A stretch of 64,000 bases of DNA from NCBI GenBank assembly GCA_026874595.1, contig CM049306.1, positions 32,690,019 to 32,754,018 on the forward strand. Direction: 5' to 3'. This document shows positions 35,582 to 46,412 of the stretch, one piece after another (position 1 is the stretch's first letter; every line of letters starts with the position of its first letter). Made by a program: the position numbers and the translations under genes. This stretch comes from Sipunculus nudus. Taxonomy: Eukaryota > Annelida > Sipuncula > Golfingiida > Sipunculidae. The notes under the pieces are model-generated. The model was not told where the DNA came from and made no database searches. It saw nothing but the letters and a program-made list of their open reading frames with translations.

Positions 35582-36659
35582 CGGGTAGTCGACAAGCGAC
35601 TACGTGTATCCGCCTAAATCAGAGTGTAACGGGTGAAGTGAGGCTTGATTGAGTAGCAAGGGGAAATAGAGTGTTGCATATTAGCATGGATGTCTGCAGC
35701 CAAATTGTGTATGTAGGTTGCCCCCTCTACCACAAAATCCAGAAAGCCGTCCAAGTTGTATACATATGCAAAATTTAAGGCAGATAAGTCAAACCACTAC
35801 ATGTATATGAGAAATTTTAGCCCGTGGCAGACAAACAGATGGACGTTGAGCAAAAATGGTTGCAGGTGACGCCACCAGTTTTGCGTATGATAAAGAGCTA
35901 TGTGAGAACTATACACATGCAAAACTTTGGCCCAATCGGTCAAACGGTTCCCAAGATATGAGCTTGGATGTCTGCTGCATAAACTAGAATGCAGGTGGCG
36001 CCACCTGTCATAAAATCAAGAGAGCTGTCGGGGATGTATAAACCTGCAAAATTTTAGGCAGATATGTCAAACCACTGCCGAGATATGAGTGATTTTATCC
36101 CATGGCAGACAAACAGACAGGAGCTGTGCAAAAATGGCTGCAGGTGGCGCCACCAGTTGCGTATGATGAAGAGCTATGTGAGATCTATACACATGCAAAA
36201 TTTTGGCCCAATTGGTCAAACGGTTCCCGAGATATGAGCTTGGATGTCTGCAGCGTAAACGTGAATGTAGGTGGCGTCTCCTGTCATAAAATCAGAAAAG
36301 CTATCCAGGATGTATACGCATGCCGAATTTCAGGTGAATTAGTCAAGTCACTGCAGAGATATGAGTGATTTTAACCCAAGGCAGACGAACAGATGGACAC
36401 TGTGCAAACATGGTTGCAATTGGGGCCACCATTTTTTTTGTGTATGTTATAAAGCTCTCCAAGGGCTGAATTTGTGCAAACAAATTTTCCTGATCGGTCA
36501 AACGGTTCCCGAGATATGTGGGTTTATGTGTGGAAACAGACGCACAAACGGACGCAGAGCGCAGAGGAAAGGTCAGAGGTCAAAACAAAATCGGGGCGCA
36601 GCAGTTCACATGTGACCCGAACATAATCCCGGGTTTCGTAAAATGCCGGCTGTTTAGCC
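35582..36659. repeat. Second tandem array (about 280-bp units) nested in the first
   Basis: Three units starting TGGATGTCTGC near 35685, 35966 and 36240, each made of two similar halves of about 140 bp. Every half contains GGTGGCGCCACC-like, CATGCAAAATTT, GGTCAAACGGTTCCCGAG and GATATGAG blocks. The last, partial unit ends in a CAGACGCACAAACGGACGC-type segment near 36540. Left edge GGGTAGTCGACAAGCGACTA, right edge GCCGGCTGTTTAGCCACTGCC. Open frames at 36102-36368 and 36361-36615 are fortuitous. It looks like a mobile or expanded unit that split the 160-bp array. Confidence 0.8.
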
Positions 36660-37058
36660 ACTGCCTAAATATAAACATATGATAATGGCCAGCAGAAGAA
36701 AGGTAATTTAACTACAAAGAGTACAACTTTAGGGATGTTGACTGATACAAGCAACGAGCAGTCATGAACTTAGTGTTATCAGGAATGTCATTAATATCTG
36801 ACATATAACCGTGATACTGGATGTTAACATAGGATATTAAAACTTAGAGAATTAAACAGAAATTTGACCTCAAAAGGATATATTTTTGGTATTAACCAGT
36901 ATGTTGGCTGGTAACCAAAGAATATGTAGAGAAAAAAGCGGAGGGTAGTCATGGAGTGTTATCATGAATACCATTTATACGTGAAATATAAATGGTGTAT
37001 GGAGTGTTAACATATGATAGTGTTAACACTGAAGTGGAACCAGAATTCTCAACTAGTG
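36660..37058. repeat. Tandem array of about 160-bp units, right part
   Basis: Two more units of the array at 34640-35581 (GGATGTTGACTGATACAAG, ATATCTGACATATAA, GGATGTTAACATAGGAT; then GTTATCATGAATACCATT, GAGTGTTAACATATGAT), resuming mid-unit at AAACATATGATAATGG. Confidence 0.8.
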
Positions 37059-37976
37059 CATATAGCATATAACATGCGGTAACGGAGAACATTTTTTTTA
37101 AACAACAACGTCATACGGAAATGAGCCTAGTAAATATTTTGTTGCCTACTGGAGTTTAGAGGCATATAAATTACAACTTACATCTGACAGTTTTTTGTTG
37201 TTTTTTTTTATGACAAGTCCCATTGGAGTACCTCTGCGTTTTGGATGGCAACATTCTGACAGGAGTCTCAAGGTCACATGGTCTTATTTATGCACACGAC
37301 CCGGGGTCACAAAGCTTTCTCTGGTTGGCTCTAGCCATCATGTGATGGAGCATTAAAAACACCCCATTGTTTGATTTCTAAGCATGTTTAGCATAATCTC
37401 CAATAAAATTGACAGAATTGGTCAATTTTTTTTTAAAATCTGTGGCCAATCAAAGACATGTTGTCCAAATGCTTGTTTGGGACTGCTTGGAGGGGTATTT
37501 TGGGCTTCACTGCATTCGGGCCAGAATGGTTAAAAAAGGAGATGCACAAGCCCCCATTTTCTTGGTCTAGTTTGACTGAAGAAACAACAAACTCTCAGGT
37601 AAAAAAAAGTTTAATATCAAAATTTATTTTTAAAGTTGCCCAAAAGAGGCCCAGACTTCAGGTGTTTTATAGATGTTATATAGGAAAAATAAATACAGCC
37701 ACGTGTCCTCAAGGTACGCACTGGGCGATAAAAGATATCCACAGTTTCATCGGGTCTCGCCTAGCCATAAAAGTGGTCTGGCTCCCTGATCCCTGTAATG
37801 TATGCTCTAATTTTTGGGAGATGAGGACTTTTCTATTCCTGGGGCTCGGTCTCGGCACTCTTGCACCCCTGGTGGCTTGTCAAGTGCAAACCAACAGGCC
37901 GCGGTTCGACCACGTGTGTTGCGTTGTGATAGGGTGAAGCTACCGTCGACCACCAATACAGAGGCGTCTAATCGTA
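37059..37976. other. Non-coding stretch downstream of L1 ORF1
   Basis: An open plus-strand frame of 159 codons (37458-37937) has no recognisable motif and overlaps a minus-strand frame. Could include LINE inter-ORF sequence near ORF1, but I cannot align it to the sequence before ORF2. Confidence 0.4.
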
Positions 37977-38952
37977 TTATTCCGTCGCCGAGGTACAATT
38001 GATTGGCACGTCTTTGCCGTCAATTATTAGTCGTCCACGCCAGAATCTCACTTTCAGGTGGTCTTCGTGGGCTTTACGCATTTGGAGGGCCGCTTTCTTT
38101 TTCATGAGGTAATCCTCGTTGGTCAGGTCCTCCGCTAGGAAACATGACGACGGATTAGCTTGGGGGTTTTGACTTCGTTTTTCCTTTTGTGCTTTCAGCA
38201 ACTTGTTCCTTATTGGTCTGGAGTACAATCTTGCAATTATGTGTCTGTCGCCTTTTGCTTTTGATTTGCCCGTTCTATGAGCATTTTCTATTGTGTTCAA
38301 AATGTCCCTCATGTCTGCACCCTCTAGAAGCTTCTTTTCATGAATAAACTGTGACACTATGTTTTTGCAATCTTCGCCTTTTTGTTCTTTTATGCCAATC
38401 AGTCTAATATTGGATTCCCAGCTATTTCTTTCTGAATTCAACAGTTTTTCTTTCATCCTGGAAATCTGTGCATCTTTTTCATGATACTCTTTTTTCAAAA
38501 TTTGTATTTCATTTCTCAGTGATTTGTTCTCAGTCTCAAAGTTTTTAAATTTTTCTGTCATTTTCTCAACATTAGATCTGGGTGAATTCCAGGCCCTGTA
38601 CAACAGTATCCATTTGACATTTCAATTCTGAATATTTGTTGTCTGTTTTTTTACAGTCATTTTTGATAGATTCGATGTCCTCACGTAGGGAGTCTGTGAA
38701 ATCTTTTATGGCAGCTTGTAAAATCTGTTCTAACTGAGCGCATTTGGAATTTACAATGCTTGTAATGTCACTCGCCTGTAATGACTCTTGTCCCTGCCCT
38801 TGCATCTCTGACTGTGCGTGTTCTACAGAAGTTTTTTTAGGTCCTATCTCCAAATATTTGTCCAAACTTGTTTGTTCTCTAGCTGTTAGATCACTTTTGC
38901 TTCTTGATCTGGTTAAGATGTTGAACTGGTCAGCCATAATCACTATAAACAA
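37977..38952 (-). pseudogene. L1 ORF1 protein (RNA-binding chaperone), one frameshift
   Basis: The minus strand, best start at MADQFNILTRSRSKSDLTAR (Met near 38937), runs to a stop at 37977, about 320 codons. Order: a polar N-terminus; a coiled coil with heptads (SELKCQMDTVVQGLEF, then after the frameshift EKMTEKFKNFETENKSLRNE and IQILKKEYHEKDAQISRMKE); then SNIRLIGIKEQKGEDC, IENAHRTGK and DRHIIARLYSRPIRNKLLKA, the RRM and C-terminal blocks of L1 ORF1p (transposase-22 family). The normal product forms trimers and coats LINE RNA. A one-base frameshift near 38575-38600 lies in the middle of the coiled coil. Same strand as the ORF2 remnant at 27122-30833. Confidence 0.85.
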
Positions 38953-39984
38953 CTAAGTATACAGAGAGCGCACTGATGGAACGTCCGTTCACTCGTTCAT
39001 ATTGAACCGGAAGTCCAAATATAACCTTTTTCAAGAGAAATCAAATCATGGTCTATCGTTCTCACTATTGATGTTTTTTTTTTATTTCCATTATTTAAAT
39101 CTTGTTCTCTAAATAGCAGGGGGTGATTACATTGATCATCCCCTGTTGCCAAAAGGTGTGTGTGTTGTCGCAGTATAGACGCCCACGAGTATGTATAGAT
39201 TCTTTGCTGTACATATCGCTCTCTAGAGTCCAATATATTAATGTATTCATGTGTAGAATACGCCAATACTATGTTTAGATTACCAGGAGAAGAAAATCTC
39301 GATATAAAATTGAAAAGAAACCTTTTAAAATTAACCCAAGTGAAAAAAATTTTCGTTTACTTATCCCCGTGGGTAATATGAAGTGAACTTTTTACCCTCC
39401 CAGTAGAAGTTAAATAACTTTCCATCAAAAATGTTTATGTTGATTTAGATACATTTGTTATAAACACAAACTGTTAACCAAAACAACGTTGATCTGTTAT
39501 TGCTATAAGGTAAAGCACATCTTTTTGGATAGGTAGCTCTCGGTCGTATCCTTTTTGAATCCCCCTTGAAAGTCCCATCTTCGCAATCGCACAACAACAG
39601 TTCTACAGAAAATAAAATAATAAATTCTAATTGTTATCATAGAGATTACTTTCGTAAAGTTTACCAAAGTAATATCAGTCTTTTTCAAGCTGTGGATACG
39701 ATTGATAATCAACCTGACCAGCATTGTAGGAACTTGCTACATAGTCTATCCGATTTGTATTGAACATAACAACAGGTTTAAGAGGTTATAAAGAGAAAAT
39801 ACATTATCAGACTGTCTGAGAACCCGGGCTTAATCCCGGTAATGCTCTTATTATGCATTAGTCTAAATATCAATACTTGCTTAAGAATCCTGGTTTTTTT
39901 TTTTATGTAATGTGTGAAGGGGAAATGACACAGGTTGAATCTTTGATGTTATACTTGGTTTTTTTTCACATATTAATCAAATCC
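38953..39984. other. Possible LINE 5' UTR, then intergenic
   Basis: The first few hundred bases upstream of ORF1 (minus strand) may be the LINE 5' UTR; an 89-codon minus frame at 38997-39266 has no recognised motif. Nothing recognisable from 39270. Confidence 0.35.
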
Positions 39985-40190
39985 CTAAGGACTGCATGTA
40001 AGTTCAGATATATAAGTATCTTTGTTATTATTTCTCATGAAATTCCAAAAAAACTAAGGATTTTATGTTGCGAGATGCAAAGATCTATGTTTATCATTTC
40101 TTATGGAATTTAAAAAACTTAAGGATTGTATGTTCAGGGAGCTTAGCATCTTTGTTATTGTCAACTCTAACATTTCCGTTTTTCATCTTT
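39985..40190. repeat. Three imperfect 65-bp tandem units
   Basis: CTAAGGACTGCATGTAAG, CTAAGGATTTTATGTTGCG and CTTAAGGATTGTATGTTC start successive units that share ATCTTTGTTATT/ATTTCTTATGGAATTT. Period about 65 bp. Confidence 0.6.
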
Positions 40191-40334
40191 ATATCTTTTT
40201 CAAGTAAATCATAATAAATTTTCTGTTTATCATTTTTCAATCTTTTTATTCCCTAGTCATTAAATCAAACTGCAGCTCTCTGATATGCTCCAATAATTAA
40301 GATAGCATCCAAATATTTTTAAACTGATAGCACT

Positions 40335-40490
40335 CGTCGGTGAATGAGACCCGACCCTACTATTATCCTGCAGAGCGCTCAGCCTGGGTTGTGGTCGAAC
40401 GTGAAAAATCTCTTGGCTCCTGGGCTGATACTCGAGCTCACGATCTGTGATCTGTTGAGTCCGGTGCGCTGACTAGACCACAAAAGCTGG
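40335..40490 (-). mobile_element. tRNA-derived SINE, first family, diverged copy
   Basis: Reverse complement reads CCAGCTTTTGTGGTCTAGTC, ACCGGACTCAACAGATC, GAGATTTTTCACG and GAGCGCTCTGCAGG, collinear with the plus-strand copy at 40791 but without an intact B box. Confidence 0.6.
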
Positions 40491-40790
40491 TAAATGCAGT
40501 TTAACATGCGATTTGAACATATCAATAATTTTATCAAGAGGATTACTTTAAACGATGATATTTAGCAAGTTTTAAACGTAGATGCTCATTTCATGATATT
40601 TAATTTTAATTAAAACTTAAAAAAGCGCGCTTTTATAACACCAGATACAAGAAAGCCACTTTTTAATAGACAAATGTTAAACTACATCACAATATCTCGA
40701 TATTTTAAATTCTGTAAAGTCGTGTATGGGGAACTCGAATACCATTAATGTAGCATTTTGATTTTTGGGATTTTATATTTCTCTTTCTGT

Positions 40791-41050
40791 GACCGGCTTT
40801 TGTGGCTCAGGGGTAGAGCACAGGACTCAAAGCCGGTAAATTGTGAGTTCGAATCTAAACTAAAGCGGAGAAATTTATAACGGTCGGCCCCCACCCATGG
40901 TGAGCGCTCTGCAGGCTAAATTTGAAGATCGTGCCCCACGGCCGTGCTTAACTCACAAACGAGTGCGCCTTTCTGGGGTTCCTCGGTGATATGACAAGTA
41001 CTTGGGACGGTTACAAACCCAGGGTCCGCAGTTGCAGTAGTTACCGAGCC
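40791..41050 (+). mobile_element. tRNA-derived SINE, first family
   Basis: The head GACCGGCTTTTGTGGCTCAG GGGTAGAGC carries a canonical A box (TGGCTCAGGGG) and GAGTTCGAATC a B box, spaced as in RNA polymerase III promoters. The body has GAGCGCTCTGCAGG, CGAGTGCGCCTTTC and GGGACGGTTACAAACCC, shared with copies at 46413 and 53740. Anticodon-stem pairing is lost, so it is a SINE and not a tRNA gene. Confidence 0.75.
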
Positions 41051-41144
41051 TGGTTAAAGCAGAAAATAAAATGAGAGGAAGCGTATAATACTGTCCTGCC
41101 AGGTATAGTCCGAAACAGGAATAAAACTCTGCGTATGTACATCT

Positions 41145-41866
41145 TGTTACGGAACCAAATAACAACAGATCAATTAATCGTGACGAGTACAAATTTTGTT
41201 ACGGAGATAAAAAAAATCAGATTCTGTAACACTAGGCAGCGTGAAATGTCTTGGGGGATGAATAAAGAAGTCATTATAATTCATTCTTAGAACAATCCTA
41301 ACATTACAATACACTAAATCAATACAATTACACAGTATAACAATAAAATGTACAGTACCTGAGTGTCCGGATCCTAGGCTTTGACTTCTGGATACCACCA
41401 CTGTCATAGCTCAACAAGAGTCCTTTATCATCAATAATCCTCGTAAATAGTAATAATCCAAAGGCAAACTGGAGACATTCCGTATTAAATATGTATAAAA
41501 TCCGTTGAATATCTGACACCACTGCTATTATCAGAAAAGGTCCCAAAACTGACGAGAAAGTAACACTCTTAGTGCTCGCTGGTATTTACCTTTATGCCGG
41601 CTCTTAACACTGCCCCTAATTTATAGCTTCTCACGAGAAAATTCTAGAAATGGAAAATTCCAAAGAACAATACACACGCAAGTGAACAGACCCGAAACGT
41701 CTAGAAGGAAAAGAACGCTGTGTCTCTAAGCTTTAGACCCCGAACGCGAGCCAGCGCCCAACAAGCGGGGTTCCCATAGCAACGAACTATGCCTGCGCTA
41801 CACGAATCAGAATATCAACAGTCACATGTCACACTCCTGCGCACAATAAAACAGATACCTGTAACA
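41145..41866 (+). mobile_element. LTR-like element, copy 2 (possible solo LTR)
   Basis: Starts TGTTACGGAACC and ends ACCTGTAACA, 722 bp. Internal blocks TTTTGTTACGGAGATAAAA, ACACTAGGCAGCGTGAAATG, GTGTCCGGATCCTAGGC and ACCACCACTGTCATAGC are shared with the other copies. Flanks ATCT and ATAT do not give a clean target duplication. Confidence 0.6.
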
Positions 41867-42223
41867 ATATACTTAGTTTATCCAGCATTAAAAAAAATGG
41901 AGGGCGTTGCCTCCAACAAAAACAAAAACAAATGGCTCATCAATGTACGATGTAATGCTAAATATTAGCTGAACCGTGCAATACTGAGACGAGACATAAA
42001 GACAAGTGAGATTACCAATAAGACTTCGCTATGCAACCAAGATAATCGGAGTACCACTGCACTTGATGAAAAATTAATTTTGTTATCGCGAGGAAAGCAA
42101 CTTAACTGTTATAATTTGATCGATATTGAAGCATCCAAAGTATCTATATGTGATTCTGTCCCTATTAATTTCCTCTTAAAACGTTCAAACTTTGACACAA
42201 GACACAAAATATACTGATATCAA
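41867..42223. other. Intergenic, no recognisable feature
   Basis: No coding or repeat signal. Confidence 0.4.
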
Positions 42224-42432
42224 ATGGCAACAGGACAACTACCCCTCGGACAATTACCCCCCGACAATTACCCCCTGGACAATTACCCCCCAGACAATTA
42301 TCCCCCGAACAATTACCCCCCAGGACAATTACCCCCTCGGACAACTACCCCCAGACAACTACCCCCGGACAATTACCCCCCGGTACAATTACCCCCCGGA
42401 CAACTACCCCCTGGACAATTACCTCCATGGTA
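42224..42432 (+). repeat. (GGACAATTACCCCC)n minisatellite, forward array
   Basis: About 14 units of 13-16 bp, GGACAA(T/C)TACCCCC with C-run length variation, ending CCTCCATGGTATAA. It translates in two frames as Asn-Tyr-Pro-Pro or Gln-Leu-Pro-Pro repeats, which is a by-product of the repeat and not a gene. The same unit occurs inverted at 42988-43207 and 44164-44383. Confidence 0.9.
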
Positions 42433-42850
42433 TAAATTACACATTTAAAGTACACTTTATACATTTAAATATATTCTGTGTTGCTAATGAGAAGCACAGA
42501 ATACCAAAGAAATAAATAAAATTAATTGCAAAAGAAAAATAAAAAGGAAATCACTCTAGATAATAATATCATGCTATTACTTATTATGATATTACCTATA
42601 GAGACTGGTAAGAATGGATCAGAATGAATGGTATTCCATATTTAAATGGAATTATATTGTAAGCTTGCGGGTGGTTATATGGACCATATGTTTATAAAGC
42701 ATTTGTTTTACAACTTGCCAATGTAAAGTAAATTTCATATAATGGACTTTTTACCATATATTTACAATTTATTTTTTACAATACACAATATAATCATCTG
42801 AGAGGCATTGCCTAGTACTAGTAAACAGCTACTGAAAACTTGATGTAATG
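42433..42850. other. AT-rich spacer between inverted minisatellites
   Basis: Starts with ATTTAAAGTACAC, whose inverse recurs at about 42963-42975, so the inverted repeat extends beyond the minisatellite by tens of bases. No coding signal. Confidence 0.5.
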
Positions 42851-42987
42851 GATGTTTTTTCTATTTTTACAATACACATTGTTTGAATTATTGGTTTGAA
42901 ATATATTATCACCGGTATTTGTTTTACTTACAATTGGAATATTTCACTTTTAGTTTGTACAATGTGTACTTTAAAAATGTTATTATA

Positions 42988-43207
42988 CCATGGGGGTAGT
43001 TGTCCGGGGGGTAGTTGTCCGGGGGGTAATTGTACCGGGGGGTAATTGTCTGGGTGGTAGTTGACTTGGGGGTAGTTGTCCAAGGGGGTAATTGTCCTGA
43101 GGGGTTATTGTCCGCGGGGTAATTGTCTTGGGGGTAATTGTCCAGTGGGTAATTGTCGGGGGGTAATTGTCCGGGGGGTAATTGTCTGGGGGGTAGTTGT
43201 CCTAGAG
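42988..43207 (-). repeat. (GGACAATTACCCCC)n minisatellite, inverted array in unit 1
   Basis: On the plus strand (GGGGGTAATTGTCC)n, about 15 units, beginning ATACCATGGGGGTAG. Opposite orientation to 42224-42432. Many G4-6 runs at short spacing, so G-quadruplex formation on the plus strand is plausible. Confidence 0.9.
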
Positions 43208-43932
43208 CCATATCAAATAATACATATATACATACCTGTTCTGAGTTCAGACATCCTGGCTGCTTATGATTTGCACATGATATTTCTATTAAGTTTTGCC
43301 CCACCACCGCACAGTTATAAAAAAACATCCGATTATGAAGTATATATTTATACTGAAAACATAAGAGCTACATATCATACAGGGAGACTGAAGAAGAGAA
43401 AAAAAGCCTTTTTTCATAAATTTATTATCTTAATTAACACGTCTGTTTTAACAAGAAAGGTATCTGGGGCGCCTCTATTAAAAAGATTAAAGGTACATAT
43501 GATTACAAGTTTAAAACATACCTATAATACTGGGCATTAATTATCAAAAAAAGAAACACACTTTATAAACCCTTTTACTTTTATATTCACTTCCCGCGTT
43601 CATGTTTTATCCGCGTTTTAAAGTAGATCATAACCGCGGGCCTGATCACCTCTTAAACCCTCTGTGTGTATCTAATTTAAATTGATGTTTTAAGGAAATA
43701 CAAGATATCTTCTCAGATTCTGAGTCATGCATTGCCATTTTTGTTACCGGAAGCCCGCCGACACTTTAATACAGCTGACAACTAGTAACTTATTTAAAAG
43801 GTCACGCCAACAGGAGAACTCAGCTTTATTGGATTAATGTGGTCATTTAAAAAAGATATGGCCTCTTATTCTATAACAGCTGCGTCTTAATACAAGTTAG
43901 GTAAATTGCACACAAACACACACATACACATT

Positions 43933-43936
<4 letters not shown>

Positions 43937-43979
<43 letters not shown>
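43937..43979. repeat. (TA)n microsatellite at the end of duplication unit 1
   Basis: About 21 TA units preceded by ACACACACATACACATTT. Confidence 0.95.
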
Positions 43980-43980
<1 letters not shown>

Positions 43981-44163
43981 GTGGTCGCATTTTCGAGGTG
44001 TTCGTCTGAGCGAGGTGATGGATGTTTTTTCTATTTTTACAATACACATGATGTATGTACCTATGCTTGGTTTGAAATATATTATCACCGGTATTTGTTT
44101 TACTTACAATTGGAATATTTCACTTTTAGTTTGTACAATGTGTACTTTAAAAATGTTATTATA

Positions 44164-44383
44164 CCATGGGGGTAGTTGTCCGGGGGGTAGTTGTCCGGGG
44201 GGTAATTGTACCGGGGGGTAATTGTCTGGGTGGTAGTTGACTTGGGGGTAGTTGTCCAAGGGGGTAATTGTCCTGAGGGGTTATTGTCCGCGGGGTAATT
44301 GTCTTGGGGGTAATTGTCCAGTGGGTAATTGTCGGGGGGTAATTGTCCGGGGGGTAATTGTCTGGGGGGTAGTTGTCCTAGAG
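44164..44383 (-). repeat. (GGACAATTACCCCC)n minisatellite, inverted array in unit 2
   Basis: Copy of 42988-43207 with the same unit-to-unit variants in the same order, which shows that it was duplicated as a block and did not expand independently. Confidence 0.9.
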
Positions 44384-45109
44384 CCATATCAAATAATACA
44401 TATATACATACCTGTTCTGAGTTCAGACATCCTGGCTGCTTATGATTTGCACATGATATTTCTATTAAGTTTTGCCCCACCACCGCACAGTTATAAAAAA
44501 ACATCCGATTATGAAGTATATATTTATACTGAAAACATAAGAGCTACATATCATACAGGGAGACTGAAGAAGAGAAAAAAAGCCTTTTTTTCATAAATTT
44601 ATTATCTTAATTAACACGTCTGTTTTAACAAGAAAGGTATCTGGGGCGCCTCTATTAAAAAGATTAAAGGTACATATGATTACAAGTTTAAAACATACCT
44701 ATAATACTGGGCATTAATTATCAAAAAAAGAAACACACTTTATAAACCCTTTTACTTTTATATTCACTTCCCGCGTTCATGTTTTATCCGCGTTTTAAAG
44801 TAGATCATAACCGCGGGCCTGATCACCTCTTAAACCCTCTGTGTGTATCTAATTTAAATTGATGTTTTAAGGAAATACAAGATATCTTCTCAGATTCTGA
44901 GTCATGCATTGCCATTTTTGTTACCGGAAGCCCGCCGACACTTTAATACAGCTGACAACTAGTAACTTATTTAAAAGGTCACGCCAACAGGAGAACTCAG
45001 CTTTATTGGATTAATGTGGTCATTTAAAAAAGATATGGCCTCTTATTCTATAACAGCTGCGTCTTAATACAAGTTAAGTAAATTGCACACAAACACACAC
45101 ATACACATT

Positions 45110-45111
<2 letters not shown>

Positions 45112-45163
<52 letters not shown>
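45112..45163. repeat. (TA)n microsatellite at the end of duplication unit 2
   Basis: About 25 TA units, 4-5 more than the corresponding tract in unit 1. Confidence 0.95.
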
Positions 45164-45165
<2 letters not shown>

Positions 45166-45388
45166 GTGGTCGCATTTTCGAGGTGTTCGTCTGAGCGAGG
45201 TGAGCAAAAACTATTGGAATCTGGGAAAGTGGCCGTTTAATTGGGATGATCGCTAAACTTAGGTTGTCGTTAGGCGAAGTTTTATGTAAACCATGTTTAA
45301 CGGTGATTATTGGGCCAGTGATGGAAAGGCTTTGCCCTGAAATATTTGTTTAATCTTACAGGACAAGTATTGTACAACGGCTAAACAG

Positions 45389-45397
45389 CCCCCCCCC

Positions 45398-45451
<54 letters not shown>
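45389..45451. repeat. C14 run followed by (CT)n
   Basis: A homopolymer C tract then about 24 CT units. Confidence 0.95.
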
Positions 45452-45453
<2 letters not shown>

Positions 45454-45546
45454 GGAATCCCGTCCCAATTATTTGTCTGTTTACAGAAACGTTGTGTACA
45501 GCTGTGTGGAATTTCGAAACACCTTAGCGAAACTATGTAGACTGAT

Positions 45547-45547
<1 letters not shown>

Positions 45548-45612
<65 letters not shown>
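45548..45612. repeat. (TA)n microsatellite
   Basis: About 32 TA units. Confidence 0.95.
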
Positions 45613-45614
<2 letters not shown>

Positions 45615-46412
45615 ACAAAGAGAGCTATGGGAAATTGATATCTGTGTTCACTAAGGGCAAAAATATGTATAAAACATAAATAGCCAAAATGAAAACGTTT
45701 TTATGGTTGTCAGTGGTACTTTAAAGGCAAAACATTTCTTTTGAAACTCTCCTGTAAAAACCAAATCACATCGTCTACTTAGCCCACAAGAGGCCGAAAA
45801 TGGGCGTCTACCGCTTTCAAGCACCAGAAATCGTCAGTGGTTACTATATCCCATAAGCACCCGGAATTTCATGTCACGTGACCTTAATACATCGTTGGTT
45901 ACCATCTGGGGAAAATTCACTCTTTAGCAGACGTCAATAAAATTGATATCTTATTTCAACATGACCAGATCAATCAGTTTTGGTGAAACATTAAAACTCC
46001 TCCCTTTGGTGGGGTTGATATCAGACGCTTGGCAGAGCAGTAGGTAATGTAATCAAAACTTTAAGGGTTGGAGCAGCTTCATACACAAGAGCCAGCGTTA
46101 CACTCAACAAGGCTCTTTTGTATGCCAAGTGAGAAGTATGAACTTTTCAATACATTCGGCTATATTGAAAAAACGGTTGATATGTTGTTATATCAATCAA
46201 AGTTTAAAGCCACAAGCTCTCTCAATAATATGCTACATACCAGATAATAAAAAGAACAGAAAAGGAAACAATTATCCAGCTTAGTTTAAAGCTCCTTTAA
46301 TGTACGTGCTGATCGACCCTCGGAATGACTCCATGTAAGAATGTCCATATTTGCGGGAGTCAACAAAGTAAGATAGATACCTACGGACTGACATCAAGTT
46401 TATGTTCTCTTA
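45613..46412. other. Intergenic, no recognisable feature
   Basis: No coding or repeat signal. Confidence 0.4.

Larger units (their letters stand above)
42851..44020. repeat. Tandem duplication, unit 1 (about 1.17 kb)
   Basis: From GATGTTTTTTCTATTTTTAC to CGAGGTGATG. Nearly identical to unit 2 apart from a short block (42869-42885), one T-run difference, a single A/G change and the length of the (TA)n at its end. Contains a reverse minisatellite (42988-43207) and non-coding sequence with CCCGCGTTCATGTTTTATCC. Identical open frames in the two units are minisatellite translations. Confidence 0.95.
44021..45203. repeat. Tandem duplication, unit 2 (about 1.18 kb)
   Basis: Starts at the same GATGTTTTTT block, offset 1170-1176 bp from unit 1, and ends CGAGGTGA before unique sequence. 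Sequence identity to unit 1 is near complete by eye. Confidence 0.95.

Noticed and set aside
35685-36615. Frames at 36102-36368 and 36361-36615 as a small repeat protein pair
   Set aside because: They fall within the 280-bp tandem repeat, and frame is not kept from unit to unit.
37458-37937. 159-codon plus-strand frame
   Set aside because: Longest non-transposon frame, but no domain, overlaps a minus-strand frame and lies next to LINE sequence. Not enough to call a gene.
40791-40865. A genuine tRNA gene
   Set aside because: A and B boxes are good, but the anticodon stem does not pair and the sequence continues into a shared SINE body.
42192-42515. Proline-rich frames (Asn-Tyr-Pro-Pro and Gln-Leu-Pro-Pro repeats) at 42192-42515 and, inverted, 42924-43328 and 44100-44504
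   Set aside because: They are translations of a 14-15-bp minisatellite, open in two frames and broken outside it, with no conserved flanking protein.
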